Source: Amblyomma americanum (taxonomy: Eukaryota; Arthropoda; Arachnida; Ixodida; Ixodidae). Taken from it: a stretch of DNA of 64,000 nt. Both the position numbers and the translations under genes were made by a program. Below are positions 22,186-33,884 of the stretch, piece by piece. The stretch covers positions 140,156,343 through 140,220,342 of the forward strand of contig NC_135505.1 in the NCBI RefSeq assembly GCF_052857255.1, written 5' to 3'. The notes under the pieces are model-generated. The model was not told where the DNA came from and did not search any database. It saw nothing but the letters and a program-made list of their open reading frames with translations. Each line of letters begins with the position of its first letter. The stretch's first letter is position 1.

Positions 22186-24780
22186 GCACTGCTCAAGCTG
22201 GTCGCTTTCGTATTGAGTCCTGTAGTGGGTGCACTCGGGAAAGCGCTCCGTGTGGTGATGTATACTTACGCAGCCCATTCTCTACACTACGAAGATCGAA
22301 AAGAGCGGTACCTGTATCATCAGTGTGTGCCGGGAAGGTGTGTTGTGGAGAATTCGCCAAATGTGGTTACGTGGTACCGGTAGTCTTTTACGTACACTGG
22401 TTCGCACGGAAAAGTGTGGGGATTGACACATCTATTGCTAGCAGTTCTTTGACATGGCAGAACGCAAGAGTCTACAAGTCTTATTCTTTACGCCCGTCAC
22501 GTCATGCTTCCAAACCGTATTTTTCCAGCAGCCCTGCTGTTTTCTTTTTGTTCTTCCACAGCCACGTGCCGTTCTTTGACTGCGAGCTGTTTCATTCGCC
22601 GATGTCTCCTCCTTCGTTAGGGAGGCAACATTCTCCCCGCCTCTGAGTCTCTTTACGGGTAGAGGTATGCAGGCAACGAGGAGTATTTCATCATCTTCCG
22701 AGGACGCCTCCCGATTCCTACAGGGCATAGTTTATCTGCATTTTCTTGTTTGGTTGTTTTCTGTGTGGCCTACCTTCCGTTCTTTCATCCGTTCTGACAT
22801 CTAAACTTCTAGTCTGCATTATTCACCTACGCCAGTTTTTCAGCGTATATATTTACCGCGTTGCTCTGAGAAACAGGAGGTTATTTCCGGCCTGCTGCCT
22901 TCTTTTGGAAGATGCAGGGCTTTTTGTTTATAACAGCACGTTTCCCAATTTCAGCGCGTGGTTTTTTTCACCGTTTTCGTACATGTGTGCCCTTTTTGTG
23001 CGTGCGGCCGCGAAAATGACTCCCTTCCAGCTATTTTGCAACCAACGACAGCTCGCATCTTTTTTGTTTTTCTCATGCTCTTGCACGCTGTGAACAGTGC
23101 GTGTATTACCAACGAGAACAGCGTGTTATTCCTTTACTTTTTTTTGGTGCCCAGCAAGCTGGCAGCTAATCTCGTTAATTCCTCGCAAAGCTTTGCCTTC
23201 GCTTCTATGAAGTGTTGATGCGCGGGTTGTTTACATACCGCCATCCTTCATTTAATTAAGCAGACTTCGAAGAAAACATACAGGCACTGGAACTGGTAAA
23301 GGTGTAAACATGGTGAGCGACAACGTGTAGTGTCAAAATGCGGTCCTTTGCTTTTGCTCTTCATGTATTTTGTTGTATACCATGCGGTAAATATAAAATT
23401 AATGTTGCTGTCCAGCCTGAAGCAGGAGGTCGAAGACTCCACGCTTATATCTACCTAGCTGTCCGTTGCGACGAATTTTGGTCGTATAAAATCACACGTA
23501 GAAGCCCCCCCCCCCCTCGTTACTTTCTCCCTCGCTCCAAAATCTGCATCTTCCATCTTCAAAACTTTCACTTTAACTGAGAGTATCTTCTCGAATTTCA
23601 AATCTTTCTCCCTACAGAGCTAGCGACCTTCCTACAAAGCTAGCAGCAGAATTCTTTGTGGGAAAATATGAGGACAGCAAGGAGCGATTATAATAGGAGT
23701 AAACAATAAGAATGAATACTAACTCAGTGAATGAATCAGTGAATCAATACGATGAAATTATTTAACACCGACTCGACCTTCAATGCTAAATCACAGCAGA
23801 ATAAACGAATAATTTTGAATATCTCGAAAGTAGCCTACGTTTTCGCGCCGCCTTTCTCTGAGTTGCTGCTGTCTAGTTTTTCATTTCTTCTTTCCTTCCG
23901 CTTCCGCGTATGCAATTCAAAATACGTGCACACAGTTCCCTTAAGCCAGCTTTGCAGTATATCTTTTTTTAATTCTGGACGTTTTTTTCTTCTCAGTACT
24001 TCGCTTCTAGATTCATCCTCTTTTTCTGCAGCCTGTTATCGTTTTACTCTTTCGGTTTAATAAAAGACAGACAAACAAAATCAGCCATCCCTTCACCAAC
24101 AATGTTCTTTCGTCGCCCTGCCTTGTCTCTTTTCCTTGCTACCTTTATTCCATCAAACGCACGAGCGGCGAGCTTTCGATGCCGATATCGTCTTCCCCAA
24201 TCCCTGAGTCGGTGCGAAGCACAGATCCCCCGAAAATCTCTTTCGGTGCCGTCGGTCCACGAGCGAACGCATGTAGCCAGTGAGTCTGAGCCCACCGATA
24301 TGCCCACCTACGAAGTATATATCCACACCTTCCCACCTCCCTTAAACTTTCCTTTTTTCCCTCAGTATGCTAAAGAACGGAAAGAACATCACCCCAGGTA
24401 TGTTCGGTGTCCCCATACGAAGGGGCTATTCGAAAGATCGATTTTCAGTTGTGTCCTTAGAAGATGCGCTAAACAATAAAAAGGGAAGAATGGAAGAAGA
24501 GGGAAAAGCTGAAGTCATGTAGGACTCACGGGCGCTCATACAATGCCAACTCGGCAGTGTACGACAACGTCCGGATCGAAAAGCGATGGAGCGCACCACC
24601 GACCCTATTGCAGACGGCGCGATCGTCTGCGAAGCAGACGTTTGAATCGTGGAGGACATTCTCGCGTCTGGGATTCAACACTTCGGTGCAGTATTGCAGA
24701 GGCTGAAAGAAGGAAGACCTGCTGAGACTATTGTGCCCGGCGAAACAGTCCCACATTTAGGCTTCGTTATATAAACGTGT
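22186..24780. other. No recognisable gene
   Basis: About 2.6 kb. The 161-codon frame at 22161-22646 starts inside the minisatellite and shows no domain. Other frames (22746-23093, 22958-23218, 24102-24479) are pyrimidine-rich or overlap on opposite strands. A C9 run lies near 23507. GAAGCAGACG near 24630 has no context. No repeat boundaries found. Confidence 0.5.
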
Positions 24781-25296
24781 TTTACAGCGATAGCTGTTAG
24801 GCGCCCCTCCCTGGCTTTCTCGTCGCCGTCGGCGTAACCGGTGGGTGCGTTAATAGACGTCTTTTTAGCACAACGTGTGCCGTGTTACCGTTACCGTGAC
24901 CGGAGTACCGGGATCCCGCCCAACGGCGGCAGCAAGCTTGCGCTGATTGGTCTCGATGCGGAAAGCTTGCGCGCAGCGGCCGGGTACCTGGCGCCATCTG
25001 GCGGCTTCTAGGCGATCTGCGCATGCGCAGTGGTGGCGCATGGGCTCCCGGTACTCCGGTAACGGTGACAGGTGCACAGTATTCTAAGGACGTCTAATGT
25101 CACGGTCACGTGACATTCATGTCACATGACATTATGTCACGTCACCTTTTGTTACGGTCAACCTGGCTCGCATAGGCCTACGGGTGGCGCTGTTTGGAAC
25201 CGCCGCTTGCCAGTGCAGGGGTGCATCACTTGACCACTACATCAGTGCGCCAGGAATGTATCCCCAAAACTAGATGCCTGAACAGCTATCGCTGAA
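24781..25296. mobile_element. Inverted-repeat DNA element with a nested fold-back
   Basis: CAGCGATAGCTGTT at 24785-24798 is mirrored by AACAGCTATCGCTG at 25281-25294. Inside, GTTACCG-GACCGGAGTACCGGGA (24885-24913) faces TCCCGGTACTCCGGTAACGG (25046-25065): 14- and 10-bp perfect stems separated by a 4-nt insertion. A perfect TGCGCATGCGCA sits at 25018-25029 in the loop. GTCACGTGACATTCATGTCA follows near 25104. No reading frame is supported. Likely a non-autonomous element, perhaps two nested ones. Confidence 0.6.
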
Positions 25297-25935
25297 CATT
25301 GCGTTACACAGTCGTAACCGTCCTTTGAGTTTTTTTTTTACGTTAACGCCTTCCTAAGGAGAAACGAAGTCCAGAGAGAACGCTGTTGTTTCAACTTGGT
25401 CTCACTGATGGAAGTTGGTCTGGGCGCCGGAGAAAAATATACAGCAGAGCTGAATCTGCTATAAGCGCATACGCGCATCTAGTGGAGGTTCCGATAGATG
25501 GCGTCTCAGCGTGATTAGAGGCGCTGGTAAAACGCTCCTGCCTCTCTGGCCCTCGGCCACCGGTGCATTCGGTGTCGCAGGAATGTGGGTAGATGGCGCG
25601 TCGACCAATTCGTGTCTTCAAGGAGATTGATGACAGGGACCGCACACAAGGACGTATCGCCGAGCGAAGGCAAAGAGCACAGTCACAGTGGCATTATCGC
25701 TTTATCGCTGTCTGTAGACAACACTGCGCAGCGCTCGAGTCGCCGTCCTATCTTACTCCGTGGTCTGGCCTGTATGCAATATGCGGGGCTGGGAGAGCGT
25801 ATTCTTTGTGGTTGGCAGTGATAACGACATCGTCGTGACCTCGCTGATTCGGCATAAAGTGCGAAACTCTGGAGGTTTTACTTCGACCTTTTTCAAACCA
25901 ACTCCGGAAAGTTTCCAGGCAGTGGTTGCGTAAAG
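25297..25935. other. No recognisable feature
   Basis: Unique-looking; open frames at 25391-25645, 25585-25821 and 25593-25838 overlap and have no motif. Confidence 0.45.
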
Positions 25936-26337
25936 GTACGGACACACTGGCGGGAAAATGCGCGTGGCACGCCGCATGCCGTGACACCTGCCGCGGCAGC
26001 GGGTTGATCTGCCGCGCAGAGGATTGGCCGAGGAGCCATTTCCGGCGGCTTGCCGCGTGCCGCGGAGCGGGTAGACCAATCAGGGGCGCCCGGGTTCTTC
26101 ACGTGGGGAGCGTCGATGCTGCCTTCTCTTGGCTCCTACCAAAGTTGTATTCCAGCGGCGGCAGCAGCAGAACCGCGCGCGCTCCTTCGGAAGCAGGGAC
26201 CTCAACCGGTTTGGCAAGAAATGAGCTTTGCGCGGCGGCGCTTTCCCGCGCACTCCTCGTCGCCGGTATCGCCGTTCCTTTCGCGCCGCGAACTCTGCCG
26301 CCAGCGGCTTGCCGCGCGTTTTTCCGCTAGTGTGGGC
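25936..26337. mobile_element. GC-rich fold-back element
   Basis: The left end ACACTGGCGGGAAAATGCGC, GTGGCACGCCGC (25947-25978) is an imperfect inverted repeat of the right end, GCGGCTTGCCGCGCG, TTTTTCCGCTAGTGT (26304-26334). The interior is CpG-rich (CCGCGGCAGCGGG, CTTGCCGCGTGCCGCGGAGCGG) and has long stop-free frames on both strands (26080-26475, 26202-26561) that I regard as composition artefacts. It abuts the next element directly. Confidence 0.6.
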
Positions 26338-27099
26338 CCGTTCACATTTGTCCAAAAATCCTGCGAGCGAAGCGGATTCGGCCGCTTTTGACGCGGAGCG
26401 AGGCGGAAAGCGGCGCGGCGAGGGCGATCGGGCTGGACCCAAATTTTTCGGGTTCGCCGCCGCGGCGAAAAACATGGCGGCGCCCTTCGACGCAGGACCC
26501 CTCGCCTCGGAATGAATTCGTCGTTGTTGCGGCTTTGTTCATCGCGTTCACTGGCCATCAATCAGACATCGGTACATCGCTTCGTCTCACCTCACCTATA
26601 AGCAAAAGTAAGTGATAAATTTGCTTTATTTTTTTATTTTGAGGGACGATTCAGCCGCTTCTAGGCCTTCGAGGAGCGCCGGTTATGTTGACAGTACTAG
26701 TTCCCGTCCTTACAAGCAGATGGCGCCACTAAGCTGGGCGTTTCGTTGTGAGTCTGTTTGCATCCTTGAAGGTATTGGTGAGCGCTACCAAAATACGGAA
26801 AGGGACGAACACACAAGACAAGCGCTGAACATACGCCGAACTAAAAATGGGAATGTGCTTGCGTTTACGTACGCAAGCGTGCATACTACACAGACAGCAT
26901 TGATTTATGCTCTTTTCTAACATCTGTGTACGCCGCGAGTGGTGACATGGTGGCCGGGAAGTGTGTAGAAAAGCGAGAAACAGCAGCGGCGCGGCGGTTC
27001 CGCCTCGCCCGGGCGTCAACAGATGAGAACAGGTCCTAGTTTTGCCGGCGAGCAAATGCGTTTCGCTCGCCGGATTTTCGGACAAGTGTGAACGCGCCC
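26334..27099. mobile_element. 766-bp element with 38-bp terminal inverted repeats
   Basis: The left terminus (26334-26371) and reverse complement of the right terminus (27062-27099) match at 34 of 38 positions: GGGC-CGTTCACA-TTGTCC-AAAATCC-GCGAGCGAA. The interior holds a CpG-rich part, an AT-rich part and ACGAACACACAAGACAAGCGC near 26807. No transposase is visible. Size and termini fit a non-autonomous DNA transposon; I could not identify a clear TSD. Confidence 0.75.
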
Positions 27100-28842
27100 T
27101 AAGTCCGCTGAGCATGAAGAACAATGCGCGGACAACACAGGGAAGATAAGTAGTGCGACCGGACTGACAGAAAGGACCAACGGGCTTCACGTTTACGAAG
27201 TGCGGCCCTGGGGAATTTGGTTGTTGTTACGGTAGCTTATACAGACTGCAGTGTTCGTTCAAATTGTTTCCCAAGTTCCCCGATAGGCTCCAAGTTGAGG
27301 AAACTGACATAAAGATCATCATGTTCTTCCTACAAATTAAGTATAGACGCGTCACAAGTACCCATCCTTGTAAACCAATGAGCGTTCCAGACTTCCGTGC
27401 GAGAACTGCGAATAAATATTTACAGCTATTGTAGGTGCCACTGCGTTTCTCCTTCTTTCCGAATGCTCCCTACAACGCTTGGATTTTCTTTTTTTTAGCT
27501 TTCATCGATTTGGGCGAGACTGGGGCGAGTCGTTCCTCCACGCGAATAAGTTGACAATAATGCGCGTTCAGCAACTGGTCTATCCCCGACGTCGCAAAAA
27601 GGATGCGAGTCGTAAACCATAAAGCTTCCTTGCTTTTCTGTGAGATGGTTCCGTAACTCTTATGTTCTTATTTATGTTCTTTCTAACTTCATGTTAACCA
27701 GTCAGCAGTCGCGTGTGATGGTAGGGTGACGTAAGAGCTTTTCGCAAATATTCAATCGCCCTTCAAAGCATTGTGCTTACCTGCATTTCACTACCAGCCC
27801 TTTGAAGAAGCAGTTTTCATCCCACAATATTCGCGCAGATAATCTTCAGAGGTAGAAAGGAAAACGGCTAAGCAAAACGTGCAATACGTGGAAGTAGCCG
27901 CTGCAGAAATAAAATATTCGAAAACCCCCGGGGAGCCTAAAAACGCGTAAGGCGATCAATATGCTTTTAGGCGGATGCCGGCAAACGCTCGAATCGAATG
28001 TCGGCAAATAGGACAGCACGCGCGTGATAACCGAAGAGAGGAAAACTGTTCAATACTGCGATTCTATTTTCCGTTTTCCCCTCCTTTCGCGCGAGGTGCG
28101 GGGCGCCATCTATATACTGCATGAGGAGAGCTGATAGAGTTTCAAGCATTCGCCATATCAGAATGGGGCACAGTACTGTTCCATATGCAAAAAAAAAAGG
28201 AACATACAACGGGACTCCAAAGCAGTTCAAAGAATCGAGTGCATCGTACGCAGGAAAAAGTGAAGAAAAGAAAGTGAAATCGTTCGCGCGAAGGACGATT
28301 CCTGAAGACTTGGCAATCCAAGCGCCGCGCGGACCGTCTGAGCAAATACTCGAATCTCCGTACTCTATAAAGGTCACCTTATAAAGATGTAAGGTCAGTT
28401 CGCTATAAGCGGAGTTCGCAAACTAGGAACCTGAGGCAGAAGCCATGTCATGACTTCTGACCGGTTTGGGTTCTTTTAGAACTGTGAACTTCTCTGCCCG
28501 CTTCGATGGTGGTTCTATCAGAGAACACTTCTGAAGATGTGTTGTTCCGTGCGCATGTGATGACATTCTTAAGAGCATCAAAGAAGCTGCGCTTCATTTT
28601 TATCTCACTAAAAGTTAGCTGGCTTCTATTCCTGATTTTGAATAGTAAACTGGACAAGCCGACCAAAAGAGGCACATATATCAGCTGCCCAAGAAATCTG
28701 ATCTGGGAAATCAAGAGAGAAAATAAGGAATACGTCCGAGTTGAAGAGTAAGTTTAGTTCATTTTGGCAACAATTCAGTTGTCAAGAACGTTGACGAAAA
28801 GGCAATATTCTGCCTGACTAAGCGTCAGCCTCATGTATTGTT
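27100..28842. other. No recognisable gene
   Basis: About 1.7 kb. The 136-codon minus frame (27967-28377) and the plus frames opposite it have no motif. No repeat boundaries identified. Confidence 0.5.
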
Positions 28843-29087
28843 AATGAAATTAAGACCCTTGGCGCAGCATTTTCTGAGACCCTAACGTGGAATAAGCATG
28901 TTGAAATACTTTGCAATAAACTTAACAAGGTTTGCGGGATACTAAACAGACACCGCCTACCAACCGCAGTTAAAAGCGTAATTTATAACGCACTATTTCT
29001 TTCTACACTAAACTACTGCCATCTAATCTGGTCAACTACATCTAAGGAAAACATAGGGAAACTTGTGTGTAAAGCAGTGAGTATTTC
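28843..29087 (+). pseudogene. CR1/jockey-type LINE reverse transcriptase fragment
   Basis: Without requiring a start codon, the frame beginning 28858 reads LGAAFSETLTWNKHVEIL, then NKLNKVCGILNRHR, then a hydrophobic ALFLSTLNYCHLIWSTTS segment, then KENIGKLVC. This is the C-terminal part of a non-LTR reverse transcriptase: the LG(V)..S..L.W..H motif, the K....G.L.R segment and the L..Y...W motif preceding the thumb. About 75 residues of a roughly 900-residue ORF2 remain, with no intact catalytic FADD-type box and no 3' continuation after 29087. It is a dead 5'- and 3'-truncated fragment of a retroelement that would have copied its RNA at a nicked target. Confidence 0.78.
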
Positions 29088-29582
29088 TGTGCAGTCCGTG
29101 AGTGTGTTTCTGGGTTTAGTTTGCTCCTGTATTCGTTCTTTCGAAAAAGCTCCTCATGCAAGAATTGCAATGCGGGTTGAACCTTTCCTCTATGTTTGGT
29201 CCATTTTTAGTCCCGTCAGTTGAAGACTCCAACTGCAAACAACAACTCAACCTACAACTGAAAACTGCAAGCAACAGCAATTCTGCATGAGTGTGAGAGT
29301 AGTCGGCAGCGTCAGGGCAAAGTAAAGAAGACTGTTCACTGTTTCTTCAGTGTTCGGGGCTATAACCATGCAGTCGTGCCCTGCAGCTCGGCAAACAAAG
29401 GATTGCGAGAGGCAAACAATAGCAAGTACAACCCACATCTGTGATACATTTGTAACCCTGCTCCTGTGCTTTTGTTTTTTGTTTCGTACTTTCAATGAGT
29501 TATTGACATAATCGTGCTGTTTTGAAATATTTATCAATTTATATCCCTGCAATATTGTTCTTTTGCCGCACCCATATTGTAT
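29088..29582. other. No recognisable feature
   Basis: Unique-looking. The 137-codon minus frame (29247-29660) runs into the next LINE tail and has no domain. Confidence 0.45.
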
Positions 29583-29725
29583 TAAAGCTCTTTGTGTTTT
29601 GTGTGTTGTGTTGGGTTTAATGGTGCATAAGCAGCTAAGCGTATCATGGGCGAAGCTCAAGGTACAAGAAAATCGATTTCTGGAGATTTACAAATATTCG
29701 AAAATATGGTGATCCAGAACGCTTA
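29583..29725 (-). mobile_element. LINE 3' end (minus strand), copy 4
   Basis: On the minus strand: ACCTTGAGCTTCGCCCATGA, TACGCTTAGCTGCTTATGCACCATTAAACCC and then an AACACAACACAC tail. It is the same 3' UTR as the copies at 7766 and 11376, further decayed. Confidence 0.68.
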
Positions 29726-29875
29726 AAAGGTTTTTTCTTTCTACTCAATTGTTGCTCATTTCTACACATATTTGCATTATTTCTTTTGAGAATTTATTTA
29801 TTATATTACCGAACCATCCTTTTCCGTGATTTGTGCACTGTTAATCTTTTCTCTATACCTGCGCTCGTATTGTTC

Positions 29876-29943
29876 TGCTATATTATTATTATTATTATTT
29901 ATTCCCCTCCTGCTAAGGCCACACCAAGGCCTGCAGCATTGTA

Positions 29944-29982
<39 letters not shown>

Positions 29983-29985
29983 CAA
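29876..29985 (+). mobile_element. LINE 3' end with (AAAT)n tail
   Basis: A (TTA)n run, CCCTCCTGCTAAGGCCACACC, AAGGCCTGCAGCATTGTAT and then about ten AAAT units (29944-29982). The pre-tail word CTGCAGNATNGNATAAATAAAT recurs at 41001-41022. From memory this is the tail of a CR1-like tick LINE and could belong to the same family as the reverse transcriptase fragment at 28843. Confidence 0.6.
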
Positions 29986-31593
29986 AAAATAACTGCATTC
30001 TTGAAAGCCGAATATGGACCCTTAAGGGCCAAGGTATTTTCCGACGTATACATTTTTTTTTTGTTTTTACACCATGGTTCAAGATCAGTACTGCTGGAGG
30101 TGTCCACAAAGCCTCGAAAAAATTTTCTATTTTAACATCATATTCCTATGGCCCTGTCATGGCTCGCTTTACATACTGGTCGTTGAAAGAAAACAAACAA
30201 TATTCTTCTCTTGCACAGCCTAAACACTCTTGTGAGAACATGTTATATGAGGAAAGTGTCTACACCCGAGACTGTTCAGTTTCTAACGAGGTGCACTCTT
30301 TGTTTCTAATATCTAGTCTGTTTAATTGTTTCTCACTATCGATTGATCTGCGCTTTCCGCGAACCTACACTCAGTTAGTTATATTTCTGTACTGTGCAGC
30401 TATGGGTGACGGTTGGGCATCAAAATAAATTAGCAAACATGATAAATTAAAAAAGTTGATAAAAATAAAATGAATGCACGCAGATGCACTTGAGACAAAG
30501 GCGCTCTTAATAACAGGACACACGTCACGTAGTCAGCACCCCCGTGGTCATCTCTTTTCGCGCTGCAATATCTCAATATATGAATCAACTCCGCTTACCA
30601 AAATTTTGACGGAAGGCGGGTAAACATTTGCCTTCCTTCTTTATTTATTCATTTATTCATTTATTTATTTGCACGCAGACTGCCTAACCTTTACCTTCCT
30701 GGTTCTTATGTACGCAACACTGCTGACCGCTAACCACTTTATAACTAAGAAAAAAGTGAAAGGCTTTTCGGCGCACAGTTGATTTAAGAAAGGGAAACTA
30801 AAAAAATATATTTGAGCTGCTTCTCTGCCCTGCCGCACGGCCAACGCACCGCAAGCTCGACGTTTTCAGCGCCGCTAAGCCTCAGTATTTTCAAACAGAA
30901 GCCTTTCCCACCGAGGCCCACAGAATGAAGACAGTAAACCCGATCGATTCCTACTCTTATCATCGTCCCAAAATCCGCTCTGTGAACAGCCTTTTATTTT
31001 TGTTTTCTAAGCGCTTTTTGTTATGTTTGTTTTCAAGATGACACGCCACATGAATGAAACAGATCGCTCGCATCGACGGAAAGCAGAAGAAAAGAAGACT
31101 TCCAAGCCTCCTGCCAAAACGAAAACTGTACAATCTGGGAAGTATAAGATAAAAAGAAATAATGGCAGAGGGCCTATTTTTATGAACCTTGTTCCTGCCT
31201 TTCTTTCACGCTCCCCTTTTCCTCTGAAGACCCCTGGTGGTATCACGTTTGCATTTGTCTTCAGCATGCCACCGTCCCACCCCAGCCCTCCTCATCCTCT
31301 ATGCAGCTCCCAGGTTCAGCCTATCCCCCCGCCTTTCCCTTTGCGTCCGGAAATGTTCAGTGCAGCATTATGAATACCGTAGCCTTGCTGTTTAGGTCCA
31401 GGTATCGGTGCTGTATCAAGCGTGATGCTCACGGCGACCAATGTTCACGGGGATCAAAAAAAAATTGACCAATGTTCGTAAAATACCAAGAAAAGAGGGA
31501 GAAAGCGGAGAAAGATAAGGCAGGCAGATGGACCAGGACAGGTTTCACGTTGTTGACCATGCCTTGGCTCAAGGGAGAGAATCTAATGACAGG
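29986..31593. other. No recognisable gene; short (ATTT)n
   Basis: About 1.6 kb. An (ATTT)n-like microsatellite lies at about 30640-30670. The 116-codon frame at 31023-31373 is opposed by a minus frame (31007-31267) and shows no motif. Confidence 0.5.
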
Positions 31594-31605
31594 TCATAGG
31601 TTTGG

Positions 31606-31858
31606 TTTGGTTTAGGGGGGGGGGGGGGGGGGGGTTAACGTCCCAAAACGACTCAGGCTATGAGAGACGCCGTAGTGAAGGGCTCCGGAAATTTCGACCA
31701 CCTGGGGTTCTTTAACGTGCACTGACAGAGCAGAGTACACGGGCCTCTAGAATTTCGCCTCCACCGAAATTCGACCGCCACGGCCGGGATCGAACCCGCG
31801 TCTTTCGGGCCAGCAGCCGAGCGCCATAACCACTGAGCCACCGCGGCGGCAAGTCAGT
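31606..31858 (-). mobile_element. Tick tRNA-derived SINE (minus strand) with 12-bp TSD and G20 tail expansion
   Basis: On the minus strand it has the same head (CCGCCGCGGTGGCTCAGTGG, box B GGTTCGATCC at about 31788-31797) and body as the copies at 8120 and 18721. It is flanked by a perfect direct repeat TCATAGGTTTGG at 31594-31605 and 31859-31870. The ACCCCC motif normally at the SINE 3' end has grown to C20 (G20 on the plus strand, 31615-31634). The perfect TSD suggests a recent insertion. The 62-codon minus frame at 31653-31841 is SINE sequence. Confidence 0.93.
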
Positions 31859-32004
31859 TCATAGGTTTGGGAGGAAGGTTGGAACACAACAGTCACATTG
31901 TGCACATAACATTCAACCAAGCGAATGTGCCTCAGAGTGGTTTGTCAATGCTTTGTTATGTCGTACCACGTTAGGGCGACCCTGCCCTCCATTGCTTGTT
32001 GTAT

Positions 32005-32245
32005 ATGGTATATCAGGTTCAACGTTCCGAAATGACACATGGGCTGCGAGGGACGTTGTAGTGGAGGGCTCCGGATTGACTTAACAACACCCGGTGTCCT
32101 TTAACGTGCACTGGCATTCCGCAGCACACAGGAGTTTTTCGCATTTCACCACGATCGAATGACGGCCACCATGGCAGCAATTCAGCCCCACAGTATTGCG
32201 ATCAGTAGCCGAACGCAGAAGCCATTAAACCACAGCAGTGGGTCA
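32005..32245 (-). mobile_element. Decayed tRNA-derived SINE (minus strand)
   Basis: GCTGCGAGGGACGTTGTAGT, GGAGGGCTCCGG, TCCTTTAACGTGCACTGGCA and CGCAGCACACAGGAG match the reverse complement of the SINE body. GAACGCAGAAGCCATTAAAC then CACAGCAGTGG marks the head. No TSD can be made out. It is an older copy than its neighbour at 31606. Confidence 0.75.
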
Positions 32246-32342
32246 TTCTTTGTCAGTTTTATCTGATTAGTTTTTATGATCTCGGACGATAGTGTTTAGA
32301 ACGGTCCTCATCAACGGGTATTCAAGTGGAGTATATTATCTC

Positions 32343-32595
32343 GGACCGCAGAGGTGGCCTACTCGTTTAAGCATCCACCTCGCATGCTGGAGGTGCGGGG
32401 CTCGATCCCCAGTGCTGCCAGGTACCCACCGGTGATACAATGGGTAGAAGGTTTCCCCTGGCCTGGTGCTCGGCTTGTTTGGGATGAAATGCTTAGGAAA
32501 TGGGTCTGACCCCATAACAGTAAAACGAAAAATCTTGTGTCATATGGCGCTCTTTGGCCACAGACGCCCTTGCGCCATAAAAATTCATCATCATC
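32343..32595 (+). mobile_element. Second tRNA-headed SINE family, copy 1, (CAT)n tail
   Basis: ACCGCAGAGGTGGCCTACTC then AAGCATCCACCTCGCATG then box B GGCTCGATCC (32399-32408), CCCAGTGCTGCCAGGTACCC, ACCGGTGA, GGGTAGAAGGTTTCCC, GGAAATGGGTCTGACCC and AAAAATTCATCATCATC. The minus-strand segment 62955-63165 carries the same blocks. The tRNA-like head plus trinucleotide tail identify a SINE distinct from the CTAGAGGCCCGTG family. Confidence 0.85.
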
Positions 32596-33884
32596 GATCC
32601 TCAAAGCAGTCCTTCTCAATGCGCTTTTGCTTCGCACATAAATCCGGCAATGGGCGCTCCGTGGCAATCGGCGCGACAGTCTTGGCCAAAAGTCGTCGGG
32701 ACATATGCTTTGCTTTGAGAAGCGCAGTGGTGCGATCGCGGCGCCCTTAAATTTTAAAGAGCCTTCAGAGGCTATACGAAAAAGGTTCTTCTGGCTTTAG
32801 CAATGTTGACAGCTTGACGGCGGCTTTGCATGCTCATTTATAGGGGTGTAAACCAAGCCCTCGGGCCGGAAGACTTGGCAGGGAGGGCAGACTTTCAATG
32901 GTTAGCGCTTGGTAAGATGACAATATCAGAATGGTTCGTTCATTGTGAGCTTAACAGTCCTAAACCAGCCTCTGCATCTATATATCTGTATGAATTATTG
33001 ATGGCGATTGCGAACTTGGTTATAGATGCAAGCTGAGACAATTTGTGCACAATACAATGAGCAGAAAAGGGAGAAAGTTGTCAGGAGTGATGTTTTCGCT
33101 CTAGAACACTTAATCTCTGTGCCACGTGTCTATCGCATTGTCGATTACTTGTCGATTCCATGGAGTACAATGTCGCTTGGCCAGAGGCAGTGCCCAGCAT
33201 GCCCCGCGTTCTGAATACATTCCGTTGTGCCCAGCCTCGAGATCTCGGCTTAGATTCCACTCTACTGAACGGGACTACGGCCTAGGATACGCAGCGCAGA
33301 GATCGGCCGGCACCTCGTAGGCCATTTATCAAGTCCCCGCCGCCCGCAGTGGGGGACTTAATCCGGGATCGCGGGGTGCTGCGGGATATCGCGTCCCCAT
33401 ATCTTCTCCTCCGCTTTGAGAGCTTCGCGGGAATGTGAACCCATAGTGCAAAAAAAAATAGGGAAAAAGGCAAGAGAGCAAATTCGGAATGCGGAAAGGG
33501 ACGGAGCGGCGCGTTGCTTTGCAGGGATGGATATGCCTCAACACGGACGGAAGCTTTGTAAGGGAAAGGAAAAACTTTTCTTTTTCCTATTGTTAATATT
33601 TCATACGGAAAGGGCTTCTCTTTGTGTGTACGTAAGTTGCGATTGCGGGATTAAAACTGGGAAGGAAGGCTTATATTAAAGGGACGATGCGAAGGCGTCC
33701 CCATTCCAAAGCATGCTGGGAATAATGTGTCCCCAAAACAACAGCTTTAGAGGGATAAATGGAACTCGAGAAGCAGCAGGCTTCTGATGTATTGTAGGAG
33801 AAGCCCCCATTGTAGGAGAAGTAAGTTTTCTTAACGATGAAATGCGCGTCGTAAGGTGCAGGCGCGTAAGATACAACCTTTCAA
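32596..33884. other. No recognisable gene
   Basis: About 1.3 kb. GTCCCCGCCGCCCGCAGTGG and a nearby GGGGGACTTAATCC give a short GC-rich patch near 33335-33370. No gene or element boundaries. Confidence 0.45.

Noticed and set aside
25893..26561. Several 95-134-codon frames on both strands
   Set aside because: They overlap in at least four frames inside a GC-rich fold-back element.
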